Positions 8,707 through 16,439 of a DNA stretch of 64,000 nt are shown in pieces; position 1 is the stretch's first letter, and each line of letters begins with the position of its first letter. The notes under the pieces were generated by a model. That model was not told where the DNA came from and ran no database searches. It saw only the letters and a list, made by a program, of their open reading frames with translations. A program made the translations under genes and the position numbers. The stretch is from Halalkalibacter alkaliphilus (GTDB lineage: Bacteria; Bacillota; Bacilli; Bacillales; Bacillaceae_D): positions 31,154-95,153 of the forward strand of contig NZ_JAKRYL010000017.1 of the NCBI RefSeq assembly GCF_023555415.1. The letters run 5' to 3'.

Positions 8707-9894
8707 TTATTTTGACAATGCATCTTGAACTTCTTGTGGAGCTGATGTCGAGTAAACCATTTCCCATGCGTCGAGAATATTATTTTGTGTTACTGTTAAA
8801 GCAGGTACGGCCACGTAAGATGGCGTTTCCTTATCTAACAGTGCGTAACCAGCTAAAATGGCTTCTGCGACTCCTTGGTCATAAGGAAGTTGGGCTCCTA
8901 GTCCTTTAATCGAACCACCTCTTGCAATGTTCAAAGCTACATTTGCACCTAAATCAATGGTTGTAATGACTAAATCATCTCTACCCGCTGTTCTAGCAGC
9001 TGCTACTATTCCTTCAGTTGGTACATCCCATACACCAAAGATGCCGTCTAGATCAGGGTTTGTTGTCAACATGGCTGAAGCTACCTGTAGTCCGTCATCA
9101 GGACCACTAATGCCGCCACGCGCTACAATTTCAATGTTTGGGTACTTTTCTTGAATTGTTGCTTCAAATGCTTCCGTTCTTTGTTTTGTGACAAAGAAGT
9201 CTGCATCATGGTAGACGACACCAATTTTCCCTTCTCCGCCAAGTTCTTCCGCCATTACTTCAGCAGCTGCAATTCCATTTCCATAGTTATCAGCAGAAAC
9301 AACGCTTACATAGTGTTCCTCATGGGTTAAATTGCTCGGTACATTGTCCATAAAGACTAATTTAGTACCTTGTTCAGCAGCTCTTCTAAACGCAGAAGCA
9401 GTCGAAACAGGATCTGTTGGAATACTTACGATAATATCTGGGTTTCTTGCCATTACTGTTTCAAGATCAGATACTTGCTTCTCTGCACTAAATTGAGCAT
9501 CCGTTACGGCAATGACTTCAATTCCCATTTTTTCAAATGTCGTCTCCAATCCATTTATTTGCGCTTTTGACCAATCATTTCCTGCATAGTGCATAACGAG
9601 AGCTGCTGTATAATTTCCTTCTTTAATTTTTTCAATATCTTCTACGGTAAGCTCAAGCGTCGTAGCAGATACCGCCGACTCTCCATATGGCCCTTCACTT
9701 TGAATGACAGCATCGGCATCAATATTTGGATTAATCGTGATTGGCTCAAGGACAGTTTCTTCAGTCTTTGTTTCTGAGCTGTTAGATGATGAAAGCTCCT
9801 CCTCGCTTCTTGATGTGCTTTCTGTATTACAACCAGCTAAGACAAGCATTCCTGCCGCAAGCGACGCGACCGCAAATCTTTTAAACTTTTTCAA
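8707..9894 (-). CDS. sugar ABC transporter substrate-binding lipoprotein
   Basis: About 395 residues. A lysine-rich start, hydrophobic segment and lipobox VLAGC show a membrane-anchored lipoprotein. A Ser/Glu-rich linker follows, then a Peripla_BP_4-type binding domain of about 320 residues, with motifs such as NDWSKAQI, VFMDNVP, VSADN, TTIDLG and GLGAQLPYDQG. No ATG is available: TTG at 9894 has GGGGGG 6 nt upstream and is preferred over TTG at 9900, which abuts it. The whole binding domain, from GPYGE to the C-terminus, is reproduced in the kinase at 13425-16343, which makes this protein the key to that sensor's ligand. Ligand unknown. Confidence 0.92.
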   Translation of the reverse strand: MKKFKRFAVASLAAGMLVLAGCNTESTSRSEEELSSSNSSETKTEETVLEPITINPNIDADAVIQSEGPYGESAVSATTLELTVEDIEKIKEGNYTAALVMHYAGNDWSKAQINGLETTFEKMGIEVIAVTDAQFSAEKQVSDLETVMARNPDIIVSIPTDPVSTASAFRRAAEQGTKLVFMDNVPSNLTHEEHYVSVVSADNYGNGIAAAEVMAEELGGEGKIGVVYHDADFFVTKQRTEAFEATIQEKYPNIEIVARGGISGPDDGLQVASAMLTTNPDLDGIFGVWDVPTEGIVAAARTAGRDDLVITTIDLGANVALNIARGGSIKGLGAQLPYDQGVAEAILAGYALLDKETPSYVAVPALTVTQNNILDAWEMVYSTSAPQEVQDALSK

Positions 9895-9915
9895 TTTCAA
9901 CCCCCCATTTATGTT

Positions 9916-10725
9916 TTATTTATAAAATTTGTTTAGGAAATCTAAGCTGATCTCTGCTCCTTGCTTCGGATTGGTGTAACTATCTAATTCCACCGTTACC
10001 CATCCGTCGTAATTCATTGCTTGAAGCGCTTCAATTACCCCTTGTAAGTTTTGCTCTCCCTCACCTAATGGCAGGAAGTCTCCACCTTTTAAATCTTTCA
10101 AGTGAACGTAAGGGATACGATCCTTATATTTTTTAATAAATTCAATCGGATCTCCGCCGCCCGCTTCAATGTGGGCTGTATCTGGGCAAAAGTTAATCGA
10201 TGTAAATTGTGCAATCTTCTCGACTTGCTCTGGAGACTCTCCCAATGAACCTAAATGCGGATGATAGCTCGCAACTAACCCATTTGCTTTCGCAATCTCA
10301 CTTACGCGTTCTAGAGCTTGTCCTAATTTTTCATAGTCGCTTTCTAAAATTCCTGTACTTCTTAGCGCTCCCCCGCCAACGACTAAATGCTCTGCACCGA
10401 ATTCAGCAGCAAGACTTGCCACCTTTTCAATTTTTGCTAGCTCTTCCTCGAGGATTTCATCGAAAATAAAGTTTCCTCCAGAATAAACACCAATCAACTT
10501 TAGCTTTAAAGAGTCCATCAATGTTTGAAACTCTTCTTTCTTGTTTTCATATTGCAGCAGATTTCCATCGAAAATTTCAAAGCCCTGATATCCTATACTT
10601 GAAAGATCTTCTAATGCTTCTTCTGTTGAGCCATTTGCTAAGTAATAACAATCTTTAATAGAAGTTACTCCTGCCGGGTGACCAACAACGCCACCCCATG
10701 TATTTGTTTGGTATCCTAGTTTCAT
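9916..10725 (-). CDS. sugar phosphate isomerase/epimerase family TIM barrel
   Basis: A 269-residue xylose-isomerase-like TIM barrel. It begins MKLGYQTNTWGG and carries FEIFDG, VSEIAKANG, NFCPDTAHIEAGG, VHLKD and VTVELD, the usual metal-site strand ends. I chose ATG 10725 because GGAGGAG precedes it by 7-8 nt; the TTG at 10740 lies inside that RBS. It is the first gene of the operon, 26-34 bp before the binding-protein gene and behind a promoter with two LacI-type operators. Its role is isomerisation, epimerisation or dehydration of a sugar/inosose-like compound; not closer. Confidence 0.88.
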   Translation of the reverse strand: MKLGYQTNTWGGVVGHPAGVTSIKDCYYLANGSTEEALEDLSSIGYQGFEIFDGNLLQYENKKEEFQTLMDSLKLKLIGVYSGGNFIFDEILEEELAKIEKVASLAAEFGAEHLVVGGGALRSTGILESDYEKLGQALERVSEIAKANGLVASYHPHLGSLGESPEQVEKIAQFTSINFCPDTAHIEAGGGDPIEFIKKYKDRIPYVHLKDLKGGDFLPLGEGEQNLQGVIEALQAMNYDGWVTVELDSYTNPKQGAEISLDFLNKFYK

Positions 10726-10804
10726 ATTTTTCTCCTCCAATTCAAATCAAGTAATTTGTACAGTTTTCACACGATCGATTGCTTGCATCACCCCCCTTGA
10801 AGAA

Positions 10805-10818
10805 TGTAAAGGATTACA
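10805..10818. promoter_or_regulatory. LacI-type operator 1 of the carbohydrate operon
   Basis: TGTAAAGGATTACA lies about 35 bp downstream of the -10 box. An identical 14-mer lies 72 bp away at 10877. Identical spaced operators next to a LacI-family gene suggest loop-type repression. Confidence 0.75.
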
Positions 10819-10851
10819 TTTAACCAAACTAAAGATCCCGATTAACTAGGA

Positions 10852-10882
10852 ATTATAAACTGATTGTGTTATATTTTGTAAA
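10852..10882 (-). promoter_or_regulatory. promoter of the carbohydrate operon
   Basis: The minus-strand -10 box TATAAT (10852-10857) lies 18-19 bp from TTTACA/TTACAA, which is part of the operator at 10877-10890. The spacing is slightly long, so a regulated or weak promoter is expected. Confidence 0.55.
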
Positions 10883-10890
10883 GGATTACA
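10877..10890. promoter_or_regulatory. LacI-type operator 2 overlapping the -35 box
   Basis: TGTAAAGGATTACA is identical to the site at 10805-10818. It covers the -35 region of the operon promoter, a standard position for repression. Confidence 0.75.
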
Positions 10891-10910
10891 TTTTAGCAAC
10901 TTACTTTTTT

Positions 10911-11906
10911 TTAGAGCTTTTTCACGCACGAATTTCTGATAATAAGCTTGTCATCTAAAATATATTGATTTCTAATAATCTTTTTATTTTTCATCAGCTT
11001 TATAAGCAGATCCATCGCTTTGTTCCCAATTTCAAAAGCCGGTTGAGCAATCGTCGTAAGCTCTGGTTCAACAATCGTTGAAAACTTGATATTATCAAAT
11101 CCTATGACTGAGATATCAGCAGGAACTCGAAAATGTTTAGACTTGATTGCCTTAATGGCCCCAAGTGCCATTTCATCATTAGCGGCAAACACTCCAGTGG
11201 GAAGCTGATTTAGAGCCAGCAGCTTATTCATTACATTAAAGCCACTTTCATAAGTGAAATCCCCTTCTTGAATAAGTACCGGTTCGACCGTTACATTATA
11301 TTGGGCCAACGCTTGATAAAATCCCTTTAGCCGATCCTGTCCGAGAACGCTGGTAGTCGGTCCTGATATAAAGGCTATTTGTCTATGTCCCAATCGAATC
11401 AGATATTCGGTCGCTTTTCTTGCAGCACTGATATTATCAATTGATACTGTTGGGATACTTGAACCTTCTATATATTCACAAGCTAGAACGACGGGATATT
11501 GATTTTCTACTATATTTACAAGTTCTGAATTCATTACTGTTAAAAAAATCATGCCGTCTGCTTTCTTCTGTCTAAGAAGATCTACATAACCACTCTCTAA
11601 CTCTAAGTCATTGGTTGTATCTTTTAATAAAACTTGATAACCATTTGCGGCTGCAACATATTCGATCCCTCTAAGAACCTTCGAGAAAAAGGGATTTGAA
11701 ATATCTGGAACAACGACAATGACTGTCTTTGTCTCTAGCGTTCGTAACTGGCGGGCTAATATATTGGGATGGTAATCTAAATCTTTTATCGCTTCCAAAA
11801 CCCTTCCCATCGTTTCTTCCCTAACAGTATGAGGACTTCTTAACACCCTTGAAACGGTAGCAGTAGAAACTTTAGCCCTTTTGGCTACATCAATGATTCC
11901 AACCAT
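10911..11906 (-). CDS. LacI-family transcriptional regulator
   Basis: A 331-residue repressor. The N-terminal helix-turn-helix reads IIDVAKRAKVSTATVSRVL, the hinge is ILARQLRT, and a periplasmic-binding-protein-like sensor domain follows (about 60-331; ISGPTTS, VIGFDN). The RBS is weak. The gene lies between promoter unit B and the operon promoter in the same orientation, with no clear terminator behind it, so transcripts from unit B could run into the transport operon. Matching operators occur at 10805, 10877 and 1703. It most likely represses the operon and responds to the imported sugar or a derivative. Confidence 0.93.
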   Translation of the reverse strand: MVGIIDVAKRAKVSTATVSRVLRSPHTVREETMGRVLEAIKDLDYHPNILARQLRTLETKTVIVVVPDISNPFFSKVLRGIEYVAAANGYQVLLKDTTNDLELESGYVDLLRQKKADGMIFLTVMNSELVNIVENQYPVVLACEYIEGSSIPTVSIDNISAARKATEYLIRLGHRQIAFISGPTTSVLGQDRLKGFYQALAQYNVTVEPVLIQEGDFTYESGFNVMNKLLALNQLPTGVFAANDEMALGAIKAIKSKHFRVPADISVIGFDNIKFSTIVEPELTTIAQPAFEIGNKAMDLLIKLMKNKKIIRNQYILDDKLIIRNSCVKKL

Positions 11907-11946
11907 TTTTGTTCGCTCATTTCTTTTTTTTTAACTCTATGCTTGC

Positions 11947-12068
11947 ATTGTAAACGTATTCAGTATTGGTGTCTAACTAGCTTCAGGCACCTTTTTGTCA
12001 TTTTCGAAAGCGTTTACTTTTAATTCAGACACGAATTTCATTCATTCAGACAAAAAAATCACAAATTA
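11947..12068 (-). promoter_or_regulatory. promoter unit B, upstream of lacI
   Basis: Same layout as units A and C. The -35 box TAGACA (plus 11970-11975), 17 bp, -10 box TACAAT (11947-11952), and an inverted repeat over the -35 at 11969-11990. Distal TGTCT boxes (AGACA at 12027 and 12048) have a 21-bp period. The distal box starts 79 nt from the inverted-repeat start. A second LacI-like half site (CGAAAGCGTTTAC, 12005-12017) lies between the boxes. The lacI start codon is about 40 nt downstream. Confidence 0.75.
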
Positions 12069-12080
12069 TAAGAATTTCTA

Positions 12081-12114
12081 AAGCCCGGAATCAACTTTTG
12101 TCGATTACGGGCTT
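12081..12114 (-). terminator. hairpin ending the short unit-C transcript
   Basis: A stem AAGCCCG/CGGGCTT extends with GAATC/GATT around a 10-nt loop. On the minus strand it is followed by a moderately T-rich run (TAGAAATTCTT). It ends the stretch that starts at promoter unit C, about 140-165 nt downstream of its -10 box. Confidence 0.6.
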
Positions 12115-12141
12115 GCTAGTCTACAAATATGTTCATTTAAG

Positions 12142-12198
12142 TTAGAGGCTGATCCTCTCGCTATCTCCATAAATCTGCTTTACTTTTCCTCTTAACAT
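12142..12198 (-). CDS. possible 18-residue leader peptide in the unit-C transcript
   Basis: ATG at 12198 opens MLRGKVKQIYGDSERISL and then a stop. There is no good Shine-Dalgarno sequence in front of it. It is listed because the stretch between promoter unit C and the hairpin at 12081-12114 has no other candidate product. A small regulatory RNA is the alternative. Confidence 0.2.
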   Translation of the reverse strand: MLRGKVKQIYGDSERISL

Positions 12199-12250
12199 TT
12201 CGATTGTTCTTACATTGGGTTTTATGTTTCTCTTTTATTGCTATAACCAA

Positions 12251-12373
12251 ATTGTAAACGCACTCAGTAATCGTGTCTAACAAGCTTTAGACATGTAATC
12301 TATTCAATTGGTAGCGTTACCATTTTATTCGATATTCTTTTTCATTCTTTTAGACAAAATGGTCATAATTTTT
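12251..12373 (-). promoter_or_regulatory. promoter unit C, behind response regulator 2
   Basis: The -35 box TAGACA (plus 12274-12279), 17 bp, -10 box TACAAT (12251-12256). The inverted repeat at 12273-12294 has perfect arms (TGTCTAA/TTAGACA). The distal TGTCT box (AGACA at 12352) again starts 79 nt from the inverted-repeat start. The second direct-repeat box, 21 bp away in units A and B, is not recognisable here. Sequence after the -10 (TATAGCAATAAAA) also resembles unit A. Confidence 0.72.
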
Positions 12374-12382
12374 AAAAAGATC

Positions 12383-12418
12383 AAAGCCCACAATAATCAT
12401 TAAGTTATCGTGAGCTTT
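12383..12418 (-). terminator. terminator of response regulator 2
   Basis: A 14-bp stem (12383-12396 with 12405-12418, including G-U pairs) is followed on the minus strand by a T-rich run. It lies about 58 bp past the regulator stop. Its position relative to promoter unit C mirrors the terminator/unit-A arrangement near 1.9 kb. Confidence 0.8.
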
Positions 12419-12475
12419 TGTAATCATTTAATGATGGTTTAAAAAAGGCTGCCTTTACCATTTTCCACTGTCTTT

Positions 12476-13198
12476 TTAATTGGATACTGATTTTAAATGT
12501 TGTAATTCTACTAATTTCTGCTTTGAAACCCTTGCTGGTTCGTTATAGTTTTTGAAATAAGCCTCATACATTCGACCAGCTGTCTCTACTCTTGCTAATT
12601 GATCTAGATTTATAAGATAAGACCTATGTGTTGCCATAAAACGGGGCCCTAGAACGTTTTCGTAAGTCGTTAATGGCTCATTTGTTTCATATTTATTATC
12701 CTTCGTATGAATAACCGTTTTCCTGTCCATTTTTTCAATAAATAGAATCTCTTCAGGTGGGAGAAACGTAATTTGATTGTTTCTTTTTATCATGATATCT
12801 TTATTTTTTGAAGTTTTTTCACTTGGAATACCGCTTTGATATAACCTTTTTTCCACTCTTTCTAAAGCTGTATACAGTCTATCCCTTTCGATCGGTTTAA
12901 CAATATAATCAACAGCACTGACGTCAAAAGCATCTAAAGCATATTGATCATGTCCTGTTGTAAAAATTACTTCTAATGAGGGAAGTAGCTTTTTACAGGA
13001 TTTAACTGCTTCTAGTCCATTCAATAAAGGCATATCAATATCAACTAAGGCGATATCTGGTTTATTCTCCATGACAGAGCGGATTAATTCTTCTCCATTG
13101 GCCGCTTCTGCAACAACTTGAAATTGTGGAAGCGTTTCAATAAAGCACTTTAATAGTTTTCTTGAAGCCTTATCATCCTCAGCAATCAATATTTTCAT
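12476..13198 (-). CDS. LytTR-family response regulator (copy 2)
   Basis: A 240-residue paralogue of the regulator at 2012-2734. The receiver domain has EDD at 7-9, phosphoacceptor D53 in LVDIDMP, and YIVKPIERDR. The LytTR DNA-binding domain spans about 133-240. GGAGGG precedes the ATG by 9 nt. It lies 226 bp behind the kinase gene in the same orientation, the normal order of a cognate pair. The two regulators are alike through both domains, so they may share sites, form heterodimers or split targets. Confidence 0.93.
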   Translation of the reverse strand: MKILIAEDDKASRKLLKCFIETLPQFQVVAEAANGEELIRSVMENKPDIALVDIDMPLLNGLEAVKSCKKLLPSLEVIFTTGHDQYALDAFDVSAVDYIVKPIERDRLYTALERVEKRLYQSGIPSEKTSKNKDIMIKRNNQITFLPPEEILFIEKMDRKTVIHTKDNKYETNEPLTTYENVLGPRFMATHRSYLINLDQLARVETAGRMYEAYFKNYNEPARVSKQKLVELQHLKSVSN

Positions 13199-13424
13199 TT
13201 ATAAGTACCCTCCAATAATTGGCCTATTATTAATGTCCACCTATTTGTGAATGTTATTAGGACAACTATGACAAAAAAGATTTTTTCTATATATGATTAA
13301 TTGCATCAATTATTTTATATTTCAGTAAATAAGGATATTTAGGAAGCGTTCCATTTATTTATTACTTCTCCTTTTAATTGTACTAAGCACCTATACACTT
13401 TTGGCATAGATACTCGGCTTTTCC

Positions 13425-16343
13425 TTATTTTAATGTACGTTGAATAAGATTGGGAGCATCCTCATTGTAAACAAGCCTCCAAGCTTCTAAAAGATTTTCT
13501 TTTGTTACTCTTAGAGCTGGAACAGCCACATAAGGTGGTGTTTGTTTTCTAAGAAGTGCATACCCTGCCAATATCGCTTCTGCTACACCTTGTTGATAAG
13601 GAAGCTGGGCACCCAATCCTTTTATGCTTCTATCCTTGGCCATTTCTAGTGCAGCATTAAAGCCTAAGTCAATCGTCGTGATGACCAAATCACTTTTTCC
13701 AACAGCTTCAGCTGCCTTCATAGCTCCTTCTGCAGGTACATCCCATACAACGAACATGCCATTCATGTCAGGATTTTTTCTAATCATATTAACTGCCACT
13801 TTTTCTCCATGACTTGGGTCGGTTAAGCCTTCCTGGGCAACGAGTTCAATACTGGGGTATTGCTGCTTAATCGTCTCTTCAAAACCTTCTGTTCTTTGTT
13901 TTGTTGCAAAGAAATCGGCATTGTAATTGATCATGCCAACCTTCCCTTTTCCTCCTAATTCTTGACCCATAATATGAGCTGCCTCAATACCGTTGCCAAA
14001 GTTATCAGCAGATACGATGCTGACATAATCTTTACCATGCTCTAGCCCCTTTGGAACATTGTCCATAAATACTAGCTTTACGCCTGCGTTAGCAGCCTTT
14101 TTGTAAACACTTGCCGTAAAGATTGGGTCTACTGGAATGCTTACAATGATATCTGGCTTTTGAATCAAAATGGTCTCAATATCTTCTACTTGCTTTTCCC
14201 ATTTAAATTGTGCATCCGTTACAGCAATTACCTCTATCCCCATTTTCTCAAAAGTTGATGTTACACCTGCAATTTGGGACTTTGACCAATCATTGTCGGC
14301 ATAGTGCATTGCTATAGCCGCCCTATACTTCTTTTCCTTAATTTTTTTTAGCTCTGTCAAAGATAATTGAAGCGTCTTTGCTGAAACCGCCTCTTCTCCA
14401 TACGGGCCTGTACTTAATATCGTATGATGTGGAATATTTTGTGTAATCGTATTGTTTAATGTCTCACTTACAGTATTCAAAAACTCTTTAACATGAATTG
14501 GTTTTGACAAATAGTTATCAAACCCCTTGTTCAAAGTATGTTGAATATCTTGAGGCATTGCATTTGCACTTACAGCAATAACAGCGATCCCTTTTGTTTG
14601 TTCCTTTGCTTTTAACATATCAAACACTGCATAACCATTCATATCCGGGAGATTTAGATCAAGCAATATAAGATCTATTTTTTCTAAAGCAGCCTTTTTG
14701 ATCCCTTCTTTCCCGTTGTTAGCTGTTAACAGTGTATAGGAAGGATGAGATTTAATAATGTTTTTCACTAAGTTCAGATTAGATTCATTATCTTCAATAT
14801 ATAACAAGCGATAGTGTTCTGACCTTCCCTCTACTTTCTTAATCGATTCTACCTCGTCTTCCCAACGTATAACAGGCTTTAAATTTTTGGGAATAGGCAG
14901 CCTAAAACAAAATTCACTGCCTTGCCCCTTTTTACTTCTTACACTTATTTCGCCGCCCATTTGTTGCACAAGCTGCTTAACTATAGCCAAACCAATCCCT
15001 GTCCCCTCTTCTTTTGTACCTTCCACTCGGTAAAACGGAACAAATATTTTGTGATATTCTTCTACTGAAAAACCAACACCCGTATCAACAATATGAACAA
15101 ATTGATCGTCTCCTTCCAAATAACTGTTGATCATGATGTTTCCATTTTGACGATTATATTTAATGGCATTTTCTAAAAGGTTAAGGAGTATTTGCTTCAG
15201 TCGAACAGGATCAGCTAGAACGACCATATCATGCTGTGGATCTAGTTGCTTTTGAATACGAATATTTTTCTTTTTAGCGAGAGGCTCAACTATATTGGTG
15301 CATTCATCAATAATGTTTAAAAGAGGGACCTCTTCTATCGAAACTTTTAATTTACCCGTTTCAATTCTCGATAAATCTAAAACTTCATTAATTAAATTTA
15401 ATAAATGACCTCCCCCTTTTAAGATCTCCTGCACATAATCGCGTTGTTGGTCATTTAACGAGTCATCAAGCTCTAATAACTGCGCAAAACCAAAAATCCC
15501 ATTTAACGGTGTTCGCAATTCATGACTCATTTTAGAAAGAAAGTCCGATTTAGCCCTATTTGCTTTTTCAGCCTCTTCTTTTGCTTGAATGTAGGTGTTC
15601 TCCATTTCTTTTCTTTCTGTAATATCAGAAATACTTACAAGTGAGGCGCGATCACTATGATCACGTATTGTAAGAGGTTTTGAGTTAACTGAAAGCCATT
15701 TAATTTGATTATTCTCGTTGTCCTTTACTCCCACAATCGAGTTATGGAAGGAAATGCCCTTCTCTAGTGTTTTCACTCCAGGTAGTTCAGAGTAAGGTAA
15801 ATGGGATCCATCCTCTGCAACATATTCTACTTCCGTCCATCCATATGTATAATCACCTTTTAAGCCGATCATCTTTTGAAAGTTTTCATTTAAAGCAGTG
15901 ACTTTACCATCCTTTTCAATTATGATAACTGCTTCTGACATCGTTTGAAGAACGTCTTCATATAATGAGTTTGTATTGACTTGCTCATTTTCTAAAGATG
16001 ATTTGTTACTTTGGATGAAAGTGCCTATAACCTCGACAATCTCACCATTATTAAATAAAGGTGCAAAAAAAGCTATGTAATCATTGCCTTTTAACTTTGT
16101 TTCATATTGAATAAATTGACCGTTCCAAGCTTGGTAACAATACTTGTTTATGATACGGGACAATTCACTAGGGAATATATCTTCTAGCTTTTTTCCATTC
16201 ACATCTTCTTGGTTAAATCCCCAGTTGTAGAGCAAAAAACCATCACAATACGTAAAAATAAAGGTGCTCTTTCTTTTGGTAAATCTACAGACAAGTCCCC
16301 TTTCCGTAACGCTTAGTGGAGTATTAGATATAGAGTCAGACAT
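13425..16343 (-). CDS. cytoplasmic PAS-PAS hybrid histidine kinase fused to a sugar-binding protein domain
   Basis: 972 residues. PAS-like region about 20-115, PAS 125-245, HisKA with H274 in MSHELRTP, HATPase with N392, DTGVGF (420-425) and GTGIGLAI. The receiver domain spans about 510-630 (phosphoacceptor D562 in LLDLNLPD, K614), followed by a complete periplasmic-binding-protein domain at 645-972. That last domain aligns with the operon's lipoprotein without obvious gaps (GPYGE, NDWSK, VFMDNVP, VSADN, GLGAQLPY). I see no signal peptide and no transmembrane segment, so the binding domain should sit in the cytosol. AGGAGG precedes the ATG by 7 nt. Probable role: sensing the internalised sugar and signalling to the LytTR regulators. 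No Hpt protein is visible nearby. Confidence 0.93.
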   Translation of the reverse strand: MSDSISNTPLSVTERGLVCRFTKRKSTFIFTYCDGFLLYNWGFNQEDVNGKKLEDIFPSELSRIINKYCYQAWNGQFIQYETKLKGNDYIAFFAPLFNNGEIVEVIGTFIQSNKSSLENEQVNTNSLYEDVLQTMSEAVIIIEKDGKVTALNENFQKMIGLKGDYTYGWTEVEYVAEDGSHLPYSELPGVKTLEKGISFHNSIVGVKDNENNQIKWLSVNSKPLTIRDHSDRASLVSISDITERKEMENTYIQAKEEAEKANRAKSDFLSKMSHELRTPLNGIFGFAQLLELDDSLNDQQRDYVQEILKGGGHLLNLINEVLDLSRIETGKLKVSIEEVPLLNIIDECTNIVEPLAKKKNIRIQKQLDPQHDMVVLADPVRLKQILLNLLENAIKYNRQNGNIMINSYLEGDDQFVHIVDTGVGFSVEEYHKIFVPFYRVEGTKEEGTGIGLAIVKQLVQQMGGEISVRSKKGQGSEFCFRLPIPKNLKPVIRWEDEVESIKKVEGRSEHYRLLYIEDNESNLNLVKNIIKSHPSYTLLTANNGKEGIKKAALEKIDLILLDLNLPDMNGYAVFDMLKAKEQTKGIAVIAVSANAMPQDIQHTLNKGFDNYLSKPIHVKEFLNTVSETLNNTITQNIPHHTILSTGPYGEEAVSAKTLQLSLTELKKIKEKKYRAAIAMHYADNDWSKSQIAGVTSTFEKMGIEVIAVTDAQFKWEKQVEDIETILIQKPDIIVSIPVDPIFTASVYKKAANAGVKLVFMDNVPKGLEHGKDYVSIVSADNFGNGIEAAHIMGQELGGKGKVGMINYNADFFATKQRTEGFEETIKQQYPSIELVAQEGLTDPSHGEKVAVNMIRKNPDMNGMFVVWDVPAEGAMKAAEAVGKSDLVITTIDLGFNAALEMAKDRSIKGLGAQLPYQQGVAEAILAGYALLRKQTPPYVAVPALRVTKENLLEAWRLVYNEDAPNLIQRTLK

Positions 16344-16439
16344 TCATTTTCCTCCTAATCTACGGTTATTGAGTCCGTACAAAAATAATAAGTATATCTT
16401 TCCTCCTGAACATTTAAGTATATCTTTCCTCCTGAACAT
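16344..16439 (-). CDS. possible 31-residue leader ORF abutting the kinase start
   Basis: An ORF from ATG 16439 begins MFRRKDILKCSGGK. It ends with TGA directly touching the kinase ATG, and the kinase RBS lies within its last codons. It crosses the 26-bp duplicated AGGAGG segment. No good RBS precedes its own ATG. The abutting stop/start would allow coupling, but translation is unproven. Confidence 0.2.
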   Translation of the reverse strand: MFRRKDILKCSGGKIYLLFLYGLNNRRLGGK

